From NCBI GenBank assembly GCA_030278955.1, contig JAOANR010000005.1:3329431-3393430 (forward strand): DNA of 64,000 nucleotides. The letters run 5' to 3'. Origin of the DNA: Hygrophila difformis (taxonomy: Eukaryota > Streptophyta > Magnoliopsida > Lamiales > Acanthaceae). Of this stretch, positions 32,065 to 42,729 are shown in pieces. Numbering within the stretch: the stretch's first letter is position 1; each line of letters opens with the position of its first letter. Below the pieces are notes generated by a model, which was not told the DNA's origin, did not search any database, and was given only the letters and a program-made list of their open reading frames with translations. The position numbers and the translations under genes are program-made.

Positions 32065-34230
32065 CTACACCAGCTTGCCTTCGACTTCCTCCCTCACCCG
32101 ACTGATAGCCTCGTCCCTTCCCGTTGAACACCCCAGACCTAGATTTAAGGCAAGCTCGAAAATAGCCTCTGCCTCCTCAAAATCCATCATTCGAACACCT
32201 GCCTTAGTCCGAAGTGTAGTAAATTGTAGTTGGGCGAAATTATCCCCCTTTGCTCCTTTGCCCGTCTTGCCAACTCCCTTGCTTAGCCTATTTTGGGCCC
32301 CCACCTTCCTTCCTCTCTTCCGCCCTTTCCGCTGTGGCCTAAAACCGCCCCTAACCACCTGAGCCAAAGCTTCTTCCACCATGGTCAGTTCAGCCAGGCT
32401 TACTTCACCCCCTGCTTCCTTCGCCTCCCTCTCCCTCCCTCGATCTGACTGCGTCCCACTTGAACTATCCCCACTCTGAGACGAATCGCCCCCAACAACA
32501 CCAGTCTCCTTGGACCCCAGAAACGCAGCACCCGTCTCAGGAAAGCGATCTTGCCCGGTAACCTCCACCTCGGTCTCCAAAGCAACTACCTTCCCCACCC
32601 TCGTGTCCTGCCTCTCCGACTCAATTCTCTCATTGTCGCCCCTACCCGAAAAACACTGAGTATTCCTTGGCCTGCTTTGCTCCGGACAATGATTCATGGG
32701 CAATGGGGTCTCATTCGGTGAGTATTGAAGTCCATTCTCATCAACTATGTTGGCTCCAGATGATTCCTCTTCAAATGGCCCATAACTACTTAAGCCCAGG
32801 CCCTTTGCGTTTCCTGGTTGGCCCAAGTTGTGTTCCAATTGATCCACTTTTGGGTTTTCTATGTTGTCCAGTCCTAGCGATGTACTACACCCTTTACTCC
32901 TGCCCAGCTCATTGAAAATACCACCACCGACCACATTAATATTTTCACTCAATTGCGCCGTCTTATTTTCAAAATAATGCTTGCCCCCATGCACCGCAGC
33001 TGACGTTCCCACTCCCCCATGCTCGTCGGAGCCAGCTCCATCTACCCTCGTCTTCTCCGATCGGAAAATCGGTGTTTCTTCCACAATGGAGTCTTCCACC
33101 ATATGGGCATCCCCTCCACCACAATTCGTGTCCTCCACCACCACCGGATCACTTAAACTTACTGTTATTTTTGTCTGGAAAATGTATCTGCCCACCTGGA
33201 CCTCAACTTGAGATGGAATAGTAGCATACTCATGCATGTACACAAGTAACCTTGCCCGATCGAACCTCCGCTTACCTAACGTTTCTGGATCTACGTTCAT
33301 AGGCGTGCCCCAGCCACTTACTATCCTCCGAAAATTTTCGTCATTCCAAACGTTGAAAGGAAGTCCCGTCACATACACCCAAACCAACTGTTTCCTTGCA
33401 TGCATCCCCCGCGACCACCTTCTTTTCCACTCGACAAGGTGGTGATCACTTCGATCCTCTAAAAAACTCCCTAACCCCTCCTTACTGTTAAAAACCACCA
33501 CCAAAAGCAAACCTCCACCAAAAATAACCTCCTTGCAATCCTTATTCCTACTGAACATAAGATCCTGGAACTCCACCATGTTTTCTAGCTTCTTTATCAT
33601 AATCACAGCCGATTGATTAAGCCACTGGACGTCCTCCTGCACTTCATCAAGTTTAACCACTGTGCCCTTCCGTCTGCATTCCTCGTTAGGCATCCATCCA
33701 CCGCTTCCTTTTACCACCTCTGCGAATGTCCTATCGTCCCTCCACGCCCCACCCTCCCACTTATGTCCACTCTCGTCCCTCCTGAAACACGGATTGCCCC
33801 TCGAAGTTATAGTGCGAGGCCTTTGCCATCTGTGATTCCCACCATTTATCAGATTCTTTCTACCCGGAGTCGCCCAGTTAGCTCTCAGCTTTCTCTCTGC
33901 CCACTCCATCCCATTGAATCTTCGCATGACTCTATCTGCCTCGTCTCTGTTTGCAAATCTAAAGAAACCGAATTTAGCGCCCAAATCTGCCCATCTTCTC
34001 GCCGGGAAGAACCAACCCCTCACCCTCGCCACCTTGTTCACAGCCCTGAGTATCTCCAACCCTGCCACCTTCACCGGAATGTTGCCGATATACACTCCAT
34101 GTAGCTTCCTGACCTCCTTATGACCCCTCTTGTCGGAGTCGTTGGATACTGAATACCTCCTTCCCCCGGCCGGCGGTTGTGGTTGCTTCTTCCTGACATC
34201 CCGGTTGTATCTTTCTCTGATGTCAGACTC
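32065..34230 (-). pseudogene. LINE ORF1 with N-terminal RRM, open but without a clear start
   Basis: The frame is open for about 720 codons. It begins just after a TGA near 34235 with no ATG; coding character starts at once (RKKQPQPPAGGRRYSVSN). An RNA-recognition motif follows (RNP2 VYIGNI, RNP1 KFGFFRFA), then MRRFNGMEWAERKLRANWA. A middle region of about 150 residues contains WVYVTGLPFNVW and VGRYIFQTKI. The C-terminal 300 residues are charged and disordered-looking, ending with a basic RKGRKRGRKVGAQ stretch. RRM-bearing ORF1 proteins bind LINE RNA in plant L1 elements. The missing ATG suggests 5' truncation at the edge of the coding region. It is odd that this frame is intact while ORF2 carries several stops. 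Confidence 0.75.
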
Positions 34231-34253
34231 CCTTCACTGATAAAAAACTATTT

Positions 34254-35664
34254 TTTTGATATAGCTAGGGTTAATGTGCAATTTTTTGATAGATAATATT
34301 TATTTGCAAAATATCCACAATCCCATTAATAATCCAAAACTCATTTAACTAATTCCAATTTTATTTATTTGTAATCTTAATAAAACATAGTATTTATGTA
34401 ATAAATAATAATAATAATAATTAAATTTTTTCATAAATATTTAATATATATTATATTGAAGATATATATAATTTCATATAAAAATAAAAATGTATAAACT
34501 ATATATTTTAATTAATAGTTATTACATAATAAATTTTTTAAAGTCTCATAAACACATATTATTTTATTTTTTATGTATTGCAATATTATATTTTTTTAGT
34601 TTTATTAATAAATATTAATTAAAATATTACATATGTTAATATAGAATTTATTTATTTAAAAAATCTAAAATTTTATTACTTAATAAATATTATTCTTCTA
34701 ATAAATTCACAAGTAATATTATTTGTACAAATTAATAAATTTTGCTTTAAATAAATGAGTTATGAACTTTTAGTTATATTATGGGTATTTTAATTTGTAA
34801 ATAAATATATATAAAAAATAGACTAATTGAACATAAATGGGAAAAAATAATTATCTAATGGGTTCAAAAGTGAAAGTTTCATAAACGTGCATGAGACCGA
34901 AAGTGGGTGTGAAAAATCTTATGTGACCGAAGATTTTCCCAATTTTAGATGCTTGTATTTATTTTTAATTATATATATAGAAATATAAAATATTATAAAG
35001 GATTCACTGTTGGATGTTTTGACTTTTGAGTCATTTTCATGTACTATATAAGTGCACCCGTCATTGATTGTAGTTAATTTATTTCGTAATTTGACATTAT
35101 ATCGTCTATTTAACTTTTGATTAAAGTGTCAATACGATTGATTGATTCACAGCAACAATCATTTTATTTAAATAAACTAGCCTATTTAATATGTTAAAGC
35201 TTCTTTTTTTTTTTCTTTTTTATTTATTCATATAATGATTTTTTTTAAAACCGTTGGAACTTGAGATCTTATTTAAAATTTTAGAGCTCTATAACTATTC
35301 AAATCAGTTACTGTCAATAACAATATCAATGCAAAAAAAAAGAAAAAGAAAAAAAAAAAAGCTAATTCAGTGCAATGACTTTGTCGATTTTATGATTTGG
35401 TGCCAATTTTCTCATTTGATGACCATGATGATGATGTGGCGGGTCACTAGTGATCAAGATTAATTAAATTGCTTACATGAGACTTATAATTTCCACCAAT
35501 GTATCTATATTTTATTGAATAATATTTTCAAATTTCATACATTTATTTATATAAAAGATTTAGATAAAATAAACCCCAATCTAGTATTGTTCAGATGCTG
35601 TTGATTCATGAAGTTATGGCATACTGGTTTGATGGTACTAATTGCCAGCCAAAATGTATTTCTT
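34254..35664. other. AT-rich intergenic stretch, nothing recognised
   Basis: Very AT-rich sequence with long A/T runs and small A-rich patches (for example 35329-35361). The ORF at 35254-35463 is low complexity (KKRKRKKKK). No gene or terminal repeat is supported. Confidence 0.6.
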
Positions 35665-35800
35665 TTTTATCTTTTTATTTTTGGAGGAGTTCATTAAAGG
35701 CCTGGGAAAGGGTTGTGAGAGCTAATGTCACACAAATTACAAAGAAAATAAATGGGATGGATAGGGGGCCGGTGGGAATTCGGGGAAGAGTGCCTTTAAC
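35665..35800 (-). mobile_element. tRNA-derived SINE, copy 2, degraded
   Basis: It shares the body CACACAAATTACAAA and ATAAATGGGATGGATAGGG with the other SINE copies. The box B region (GGTGGGAATTCGGGG on plus) is decayed and the tRNA-like head is mostly lost. Confidence 0.55.
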
Positions 35801-35908
35801 CGAAAATATCCATTTTTTTTTTTAAATTGAGACAAATTATAATTGTATTATACTAAACGCCAGAAAAATAATTGTATTATAGTATATACTATACATATAT
35901 TGTTTATA

Positions 35909-36165
35909 CTTCTTTGTTTTCACGAATATGTAATACTTAATTTGTGTACGTAATTCAATGTATATTTTTAACAATTAATAATTCATATTGTGTACAAGTA
36001 AAATTTATAAAATTTACATATTATAAAACTACAAGATAAGATAATTCTAACAAGATATCACTTGACTATGTTTTTCTTTTATAACTATTATATAAATGTA
36101 AATCAAAGTTGAATAATGAATAGTATCAAAAAGTCAAACATTTCACGTTCAAAAAAGGGAGGTAG
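35909..36165. mobile_element. Stowaway-like MITE, TA duplication
   Basis: It starts CTTCTTTGTTTTCACG and ends AAAAAAGGGAGGTAG, TA on both sides, 257 bp. Internal blocks (AATTCAATGTATATTTTTAAC, ACAAGATAAGATAATTCTAAC) match the copies at 51759 and 52061. Confidence 0.8.
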
Positions 36166-36167
36166 TA

Positions 36168-37104
36168 TACGACAAATTGTCATGAATAGTGATTCCACGT
36201 ATATCACTATTCCAATCTACCTCTTTACTATACACAAACACGAGCTGTACTTGCACACCTTCATATATTTTTCAATCATGCATTTTAAATTCCCCCATTT
36301 TCATTTTTGTATATACTACTATTAGGCAAATAATTGGCAAATTAAATTTGAGGGACAAAAATGGATCTCATTATTGGCCTTCACAAATCTTGTCTTTCAT
36401 TATATATATTGCTTACGCACATTTTACTCATAATTCATCAGTTTCAAGTTTCAACCTTGAAGTAATAATAAGTAATAACCTTGTTTAGACTTCAACTAGA
36501 GTTCATTTTTCCATTTTCACTTTATTTATTATTCAAGTCAACCTCATGTATTATGATTTATGGACTCATGTGGAATAGTATATTCAAATTGACTTGGGAT
36601 TTAAAAAAGAAAAAAAAAACTTATTATAATAAAGGAATCATAAGTTCTTGATATTAAAGAATGAGCTACGAAATGCCATCACCTTACCAATCAAATAATC
36701 TACATTGGAATTTCCTTTTTTAAATTTATTTCTTTTTAAAGAAATACAGCAACCATTGAACGTACAATATGCCAAGCAGTAGTATACACTAGGTATATTA
36801 TACAATTATTCAGTTATTAAAAAAATTATATATACTACAATGCATAAGCCGTCCATGATATTCGATAAAGTATTTAAATAACCAAATCGGAATATTGACC
36901 ATGAGATCATTTATATTCTTGCATCATTATGAGTTCCGATATTTAATTTACACTTTCTAACAGAAACTAAATAATTATTTAGAATCATATCTCAAATCAA
37001 AGTACCATCGACTTTGATTCAAACACTCTTATATTAATATTGTATGAAAACTATTTTTAATACGATAAATAATAGCATGCAATATAATCAACTAACACCT
37101 AAAA
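36168..37104. other. AT-rich intergenic stretch, nothing recognised
   Basis: AT-rich DNA with no credible coding frame. Two short overlapping ORFs at 36116-36488 lack motifs and partly read MITE sequence. Confidence 0.6.
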
Positions 37105-37275
37105 AGACGAGGTCTTGGCTAAATGATCAAGTCCTCTGACTTTCAATCTTAAGGTTTGAGGTTCGATTCTCCACATGTCCCCCTATCCTCCCCTTTATTT
37201 CCTTTATAATTTCTATGGTATGAGCTCTCACTATTCTTCTTTTCATTTATTTTTGCATTCCTTTATTTCTTTTTT
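37105..37275 (+). mobile_element. tRNA-derived SINE, copy 3
   Basis: On the plus strand there is a box-A-like CTTGGCTAAATGATCAAG (about 37114-37131) and a box-B-like GAGGTTCGATTCTC (37158-37171), correctly spaced for an internal RNA polymerase III promoter. Then comes a body resembling the other copies (CCCCTATCC, TTTATAATTTC) and a T-rich tail. It is in the opposite orientation to the other three copies. Confidence 0.7.
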
Positions 37276-38557
37276 CAGCAAGAAAACTAACCCTAAAGAA
37301 AGAAAAATTGTTACCAAAAAAGACAAACCCTAGAACTCTCTCAAGCCCTCCTCCTTAAGAGTTTCCAGAAGGATGAAAAACAAGGTTTGGCCCTAGTGGC
37401 TAGGGTAGTTTAGTTTGCTTAGCTTTTCTCTTGTTATTTCTAGTGAACTTTCTAGGGTAGTTGGGACAACATATAGACATGACACCCTGTCTTAAAAAAT
37501 GTTATGTAATCATGTGGAATTGGCCCCTCTTTGCTTAAGGGTTGGAGACTTTCATTCTATGGCTATTCTATGTGCTTTCTAATTTACCCAACTTTTCTTG
37601 CATCATTAATTAATGCTACACTATTTTTGCATTTCTTCATCCATGTGTTCTAAAAAAACTACGGCTTTTGGAAAGGTGAAACCAAAATTTGTTAAAATAG
37701 TTTTAGGTGGGAAAGATTGTAATGATTGGTTTACTTGAATAGTTCATCAATATATGTTGGATTCTTTAATTTGGTGGTTGATATGTGCATTATTATTATA
37801 GAATATTGAAAAGGTGCTTCTTTTATTTTAGAAAAAGAAAATATGTGGTTTTTTGTACTTTTTAATTAGTATTTCAGTAATTTTATACTAGTATTAGTAT
37901 TTAGAATAAATAAATAAAAATCAAATGGCTATTTGGCGTGGTGACTGGTGAATCCACATGGCCACCAGTTAATTCCGCTGTGGACACATTTTAAACTTTT
38001 GTAATTATTTGCTTAATTGATTCAGTACTTATTTAATTTCAGAAAATGAAAAATATTTTATATTTTTTTAATTGAAGATGCACATACAACTTTGTAATAT
38101 TCCAGACAGTTTTGGACATTCACGCAGAAATCTGGAGTTGGAAATTGTCTATTAGTGTCTTTGTATAAAGGTATATTTTGAATAGAATCTTAGGCCAGGT
38201 TCAGATCTTTGGTAAAATTTAGTACTATATAGAAATTTATCTGTGTATTTTTATTTCATTTCCCCAATTGGTTCGATAGCATGCTGAATTGAAAAAGTTC
38301 AACATGTGTTGACGTGCTGAACGATAGGTGCTTCATACTAAATTAATATTAATAGGGTGTGTACTGGTTATTTAATGATGATTATGCTATAGCACTCATT
38401 TAACACTTCAGTAGATGTTGATTCAGCTCCCAAACCAAATCCCCAAATATGTATATTTATCATATGTATGTTTTCTAGTCACAACTTAAAGGTAAACCAT
38501 AGATTACGTATTATAAATATGGAATTTTCCGAAAAGAATGAATGTGAATATATATAT
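37276..38557. other. AT-rich intergenic stretch up to the assembly gap
   Basis: No coding frame is convincing. A short inverted pair ACTGGTG...CACCAGT lies at about 37943-37970. The last bases before the gap are a TA repeat. Confidence 0.6.
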
Positions 38558-39057
38558 NNNNNNNNNNNNNNNNNNNNNNNNNNNNNNNNNNNNNNNNNNN
38601 NNNNNNNNNNNNNNNNNNNNNNNNNNNNNNNNNNNNNNNNNNNNNNNNNNNNNNNNNNNNNNNNNNNNNNNNNNNNNNNNNNNNNNNNNNNNNNNNNNNN
38701 NNNNNNNNNNNNNNNNNNNNNNNNNNNNNNNNNNNNNNNNNNNNNNNNNNNNNNNNNNNNNNNNNNNNNNNNNNNNNNNNNNNNNNNNNNNNNNNNNNNN
38801 NNNNNNNNNNNNNNNNNNNNNNNNNNNNNNNNNNNNNNNNNNNNNNNNNNNNNNNNNNNNNNNNNNNNNNNNNNNNNNNNNNNNNNNNNNNNNNNNNNNN
38901 NNNNNNNNNNNNNNNNNNNNNNNNNNNNNNNNNNNNNNNNNNNNNNNNNNNNNNNNNNNNNNNNNNNNNNNNNNNNNNNNNNNNNNNNNNNNNNNNNNNN
39001 NNNNNNNNNNNNNNNNNNNNNNNNNNNNNNNNNNNNNNNNNNNNNNNNNNNNNNNNN
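38558..39057. other. Assembly gap of exactly 500 N
   Basis: A run of 500 N bounded on both sides by (TA)n. The round size suggests a fixed-length scaffold gap, so the true distance is unknown. The two 204-residue frames across it are artefacts. Confidence 0.99.
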
Positions 39058-39288
39058 ATATATATATATATATATTATTTAAGATGGCTACGATACAATG
39101 TTTAAAAGAAAATATGAATTTTAACAGAAAAAAGATTTTAAAAGGGATATAGTAAAGAATTTAAAAGGGATATAGTGGCTTGTATCCATAATAAATTAGG
39201 AACTCTCACTCAATAATTAATGTGGGAACACTCAACAAACATAAAAATATTTTAGTAAAGAATAAATATTTACTTTAAATACACATAA

Positions 39289-39445
39289 TTTTTTGGAGGA
39301 GCCAATGCAGAGAAAGTGGGGTGGGAGTCCCTGCCACACAAATTACAAAGGGATAAATGAGAGATAGGGAATGAATGGGAGATCGAACCCCAACCTTAAG
39401 GTTTGAAGGCTTGGACTTTGCCGTTGGGGCAAGTCCTCATCCCTA
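39289..39445 (-). mobile_element. tRNA-derived SINE, copy 4
   Basis: On the minus strand it reads GGGATGAGGACTTGCCCC, then a box B GGTTGGGGTTCGATCTCCC (39378-39395), the shared body CTTTGTAATTTGTGTGGCAG, and a tail near 39289. It is the best preserved of the minus-strand copies. Confidence 0.75.
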
Positions 39446-39864
39446 AGAGACAAAGATTACCGCTTTCTTAATTAATATAATCACATGTATTAAGAAAGCG
39501 GTAGTATTTGTGTATTCAATTAATTAAAAGGTGATAATATAGTGATATTGAATTTTATAGTTAAGCTATAGAATCACAACTCAGCGGAAAACTTCAAAAA
39601 AATAATTAAAAAAAACACAAAAAAAAAATCTTACTAAATTAAGTTGACTAAAAAAAAATTCCTTGCCTCAAAAAAAAAAAAAAAAAAAAAAAGTTGACTC
39701 AAGGGCTTCATACCGAAAAAAAAAAGACTCAAGACCATCAGCTTATTTAAGATTCCAGTAATGCTATGTTATTCAAAACCTAAAAGAATTTTGTGAACTA
39801 CAACGGATTAAAGATTCATACTAAATGATGTTATTATTTGTTTCTAACTCATACAACTTTAATT

Positions 39865-39865
<1 letters not shown>

Positions 39866-39912
<47 letters not shown>

Positions 39913-39989
39913 TTGTTTTTTTAGGGATTAAAAATCTTTAAAAAAGAAAATTCTTTTTTTAAAAAAGATTTTTAATTCCTAAAAAACAA

Positions 39990-40049
<60 letters not shown>

Positions 40050-40050
40050 T
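39866..40050. repeat. Long near-perfect palindrome with AAT/ATT microsatellite arms
   Basis: (AAT)n at about 39868-39913 continues as TTGTTTTTTTAGGGATTAAAAATC. This is mirrored by GATTTTTAATTCCTAAAAAACAA and (ATT)n to about 40050, with the centre near 39950. The arms are about 85-90 bp and differ by a few bases. It has no coding content. Confidence 0.9.
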
Positions 40051-40531
40051 GTTTAGGAAAAAATTAAACTTCGATAATAAGTATTGATAATAGATAACGC
40101 ATATAGAGAGAGTGGACATTTATTTAGACTTTAAAAAAACTCACAACTCCAAGTAGCGATAACCACTAGGCTTATCATATCTTACTTTGGTTCAAGTTGT
40201 TATTTTGAGTGGAACCAAATCTAATATGGCCTAAAAGCTGCTTAGTGTAATTGCAAGGTAATTAAGGGAATTATAACTTACTTACATTAGGGATGGAGGG
40301 ACAGCAAGTACTTACAATAACATTAATTAATTGATGAGAGGTAGAGGGCATTCATTCATTTAGGTTAGGATTAAGACATTAATGCCATCTCCCTATGGCC
40401 TATGGGCTTTGCTCCATTTGCCTTGACACTAAAGGAGACTACTTTTATACACTAATCTCTATCCATAGCCAATCATCAATATGGTATTTGATCGACCTTC
40501 ATCAATAAAAAGCACTCAATTCCAATTCTAG

Positions 40532-40897
40532 TAGGGGTGTCAATTTGGACCCGAACCTGAAAAAACGAACCCGACCGATACGAAAAATATCAGGTTTGAG
40601 TTTAGTCATTTTGAGTTTTTTTTTTCAAATCAGGTCGACCCGATACCCGATCTGAAATATTATACCACTTGCTCAACCTCACACGAACACGATCCGAAAC
40701 CTGAAATTGTGTCAATTTTAGCCTATAACCCGAAAAAACAAACCCGAACGACACGAAAAATTTCAGGTTTGGGTTTGGTCATTTTGGGTTTTTTTTTTTT
40801 TTCCGAAATCAGGTCAACCCGAAACCCAACCTTAAATATTATACAGCCTGATCAACCAGACACGAACACGACCTGAAACCTAAAATTGACACCCCTA
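40532..40897. mobile_element. hAT-type MITE with 8-bp target duplication
   Basis: The termini are TAGGGGTGTCAATTT and AAATTGACACCCCTA. The flanks are AATTCTAG (40524-40531) and AATTCTGG (40898-40905), an 8-bp duplication with one mismatch. The interior is an imperfect duplication of about 180 bp, each half containing ACCCGAA...CGAAAAAT and ATCAGGTC. It is 366 bp and non-coding. Confidence 0.88.
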
Positions 40898-40905
40898 AAT
40901 TCTGG

Positions 40906-42729
40906 TACTATAATTAAGTTTCTAAGTTCAAAATTTTAGCTTCATATTAATTAGTTAATATGCAAGCTAATCATTTAATTGAGTTCAAGGTAAGTTTATC
41001 ACCTACTACTACTACACACATACACATCATCAATATGAGCTCAAGTTAGTTTTAGTTATTTTTCTTGTTTTCTTAGAGTTGTACATTAAATTTAGCAACC
41101 TTTTTCCCCAACCCTATGCTAAAAAAACACAAAGTATTATTCATGTGCAAGAGCCAATAAGTGGCACTACAATTATTATTTTGTTTGCTCGTTTTGAGTT
41201 TGGCCCATCAATTCTTGTACACTGCATAAAAAGAGTTGATCAATAGTGCAATAGAACTAATGCAGGCAATGTCTCACACAATTCATATCAAAGAAAGTGA
41301 CAATCTTCTGCATAATTGATCTCCTCCAAGAAATGTCAAAGGAAAAACGTACTAGTAAGCCACATATCACAATTGTTCCAAGACACTATAGATTAGATCA
41401 CTTCATTCTTTTGACTCAGTAAGTGAGCCGATCATAGTCGGGTAATTTTCCTATTTGACAATAATCTGAGTTTACAAACCACTACAAAACAAAACGACAA
41501 CGTTTAGAACACTACGGACAACGAAATGGCAATGAAAACTTAAGCTGTCACATGTCTATATCATCTTTTCTACTATAACTCACAGCAAAAGATTTTCAGT
41601 CACACAAAGACGGGACATTTCATTTTCAATGTTGTGTAATAATCACACAATACAACTGCCCCAAGTCCACTACAAGGCTGCCCTGCAGGTGAGGGTATAT
41701 AAAATTATGGGAAAATTTTCGACCCACAACATGAATGAATGTGTAGGGGGGGCTCACCCTTGTGGGGAGTGTCCAATGAGCTATAAAACTAATGCCTCTA
41801 GTCTTGCTTAGATTCATAAGGAGCAACTACATATACATATGTGTGTGTGTGTGTGTGTGTATATATGCTCGGAAATTTAAGTTGGACAACTGATACCCAA
41901 CATAGTAACCTTAACCGCTATCTATCACCTCATTTATTAATATATTGCTTTGAAAAGCTTTAGAACACATGTATTGTGAGGGAGGTATGGGACAAATGGA
42001 CAAAATGTATGACTTTCAGTCCAAACAGGACAATGGGAATCATGAAAACCACATATGCAGCATACATAATAAATAGGAAAGATACCCAAGGCCTAAATCA
42101 GAAGCTGTACAGATAACCATCATAAATATACCAGTATCTAATCAGATCTTTCCAAGATGTGCAAGGCTTAGGTGAATACGTGTGCGATGGGTGTGTAAAT
42201 AACTCTGCATCATCATTGTCTAAAATCAGCAGGAAGAATAAGATCACACGAGCAATCATGTAAAGCATGACAGAACATGACAACACAAAAATTTAGCAAC
42301 TTAATAATTTGGGACTAATTCTTAGTGACATTTGGAAATGTGAAGCTTCCTATCATAATTTAATTTGCTCCCAAAACATTCAGTTGGACAACGGTCTAAT
42401 TTTGATCTGCAATTATTAAGTTAAAATGTACCTAGTTTCTTGGTGCAGGCAAAATGGTGAAATCTAAATAGCTATGGAATGAATGAAAACGAACCACGCC
42501 ATCTCAACCTAAAGCAAGAAAATCCATAATAATATACACCTTTTTCTTCTTTTTTTTCATTTTCTTTTGTAATTGGCAGAAATCTATAACTCTAATGGAG
42601 TCATTTCCTAAATTCGGGAGATGACAGAGTATATACTACATCTGAAATCATACTTAAGAGAATCAATTCACTAGGACCTTTGGAGGTGTGAGAATCAATG
42701 ATGATAGAAATGAGACTTCTAGAACCTGA
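40906..42729. other. Intergenic region and probable 3' UTR of HUB2
   Basis: No coding frame is convincing; the 60-66-residue ORFs at 41626-41826 and 42098-42286 have no recognisable motif. A (GT)n microsatellite is at about 41841-41862. The 3' UTR of the minus-strand HUB2 gene should occupy the right-hand part, ending at an unknown point below 42729. Confidence 0.5.

Larger units (their letters stand above)
25887..34239 (-). mobile_element. Old L1-type LINE (-), RRM-type ORF1, multiple stops in ORF2
   Basis: The T-run at 25886-25895 may be the poly(A) tail. ATAAAAACTATT at 25872-25883 resembles ATAAAAAACTATT at 34240-34252, a plausible target duplication with one indel. ORF1 lies at 32065 to about 34230 and ORF2 at 27867 to about 32030. 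The 2 kb between the ORF2 stop and the T-run is long for a 3' UTR, so the sequence at 25887-27300 may be a separate repeat and the left boundary is uncertain. The domain order and the RNase H sequence tie it to the copies at 17560 and 24223. Confidence 0.7.

Noticed and set aside
37114..37171. A possible tRNA gene, from box A and box B
   Set aside because: No complete cloverleaf or anticodon arm can be formed, and the same sequence recurs with a common body and tail, so it is a SINE head.
38468..39152. Two 204-residue ORFs
   Set aside because: They consist almost entirely of N from the assembly gap.
41626..41826. Overlapping short ORFs on both strands
   Set aside because: No motif and no codon character; equal openness on both strands suggests chance.
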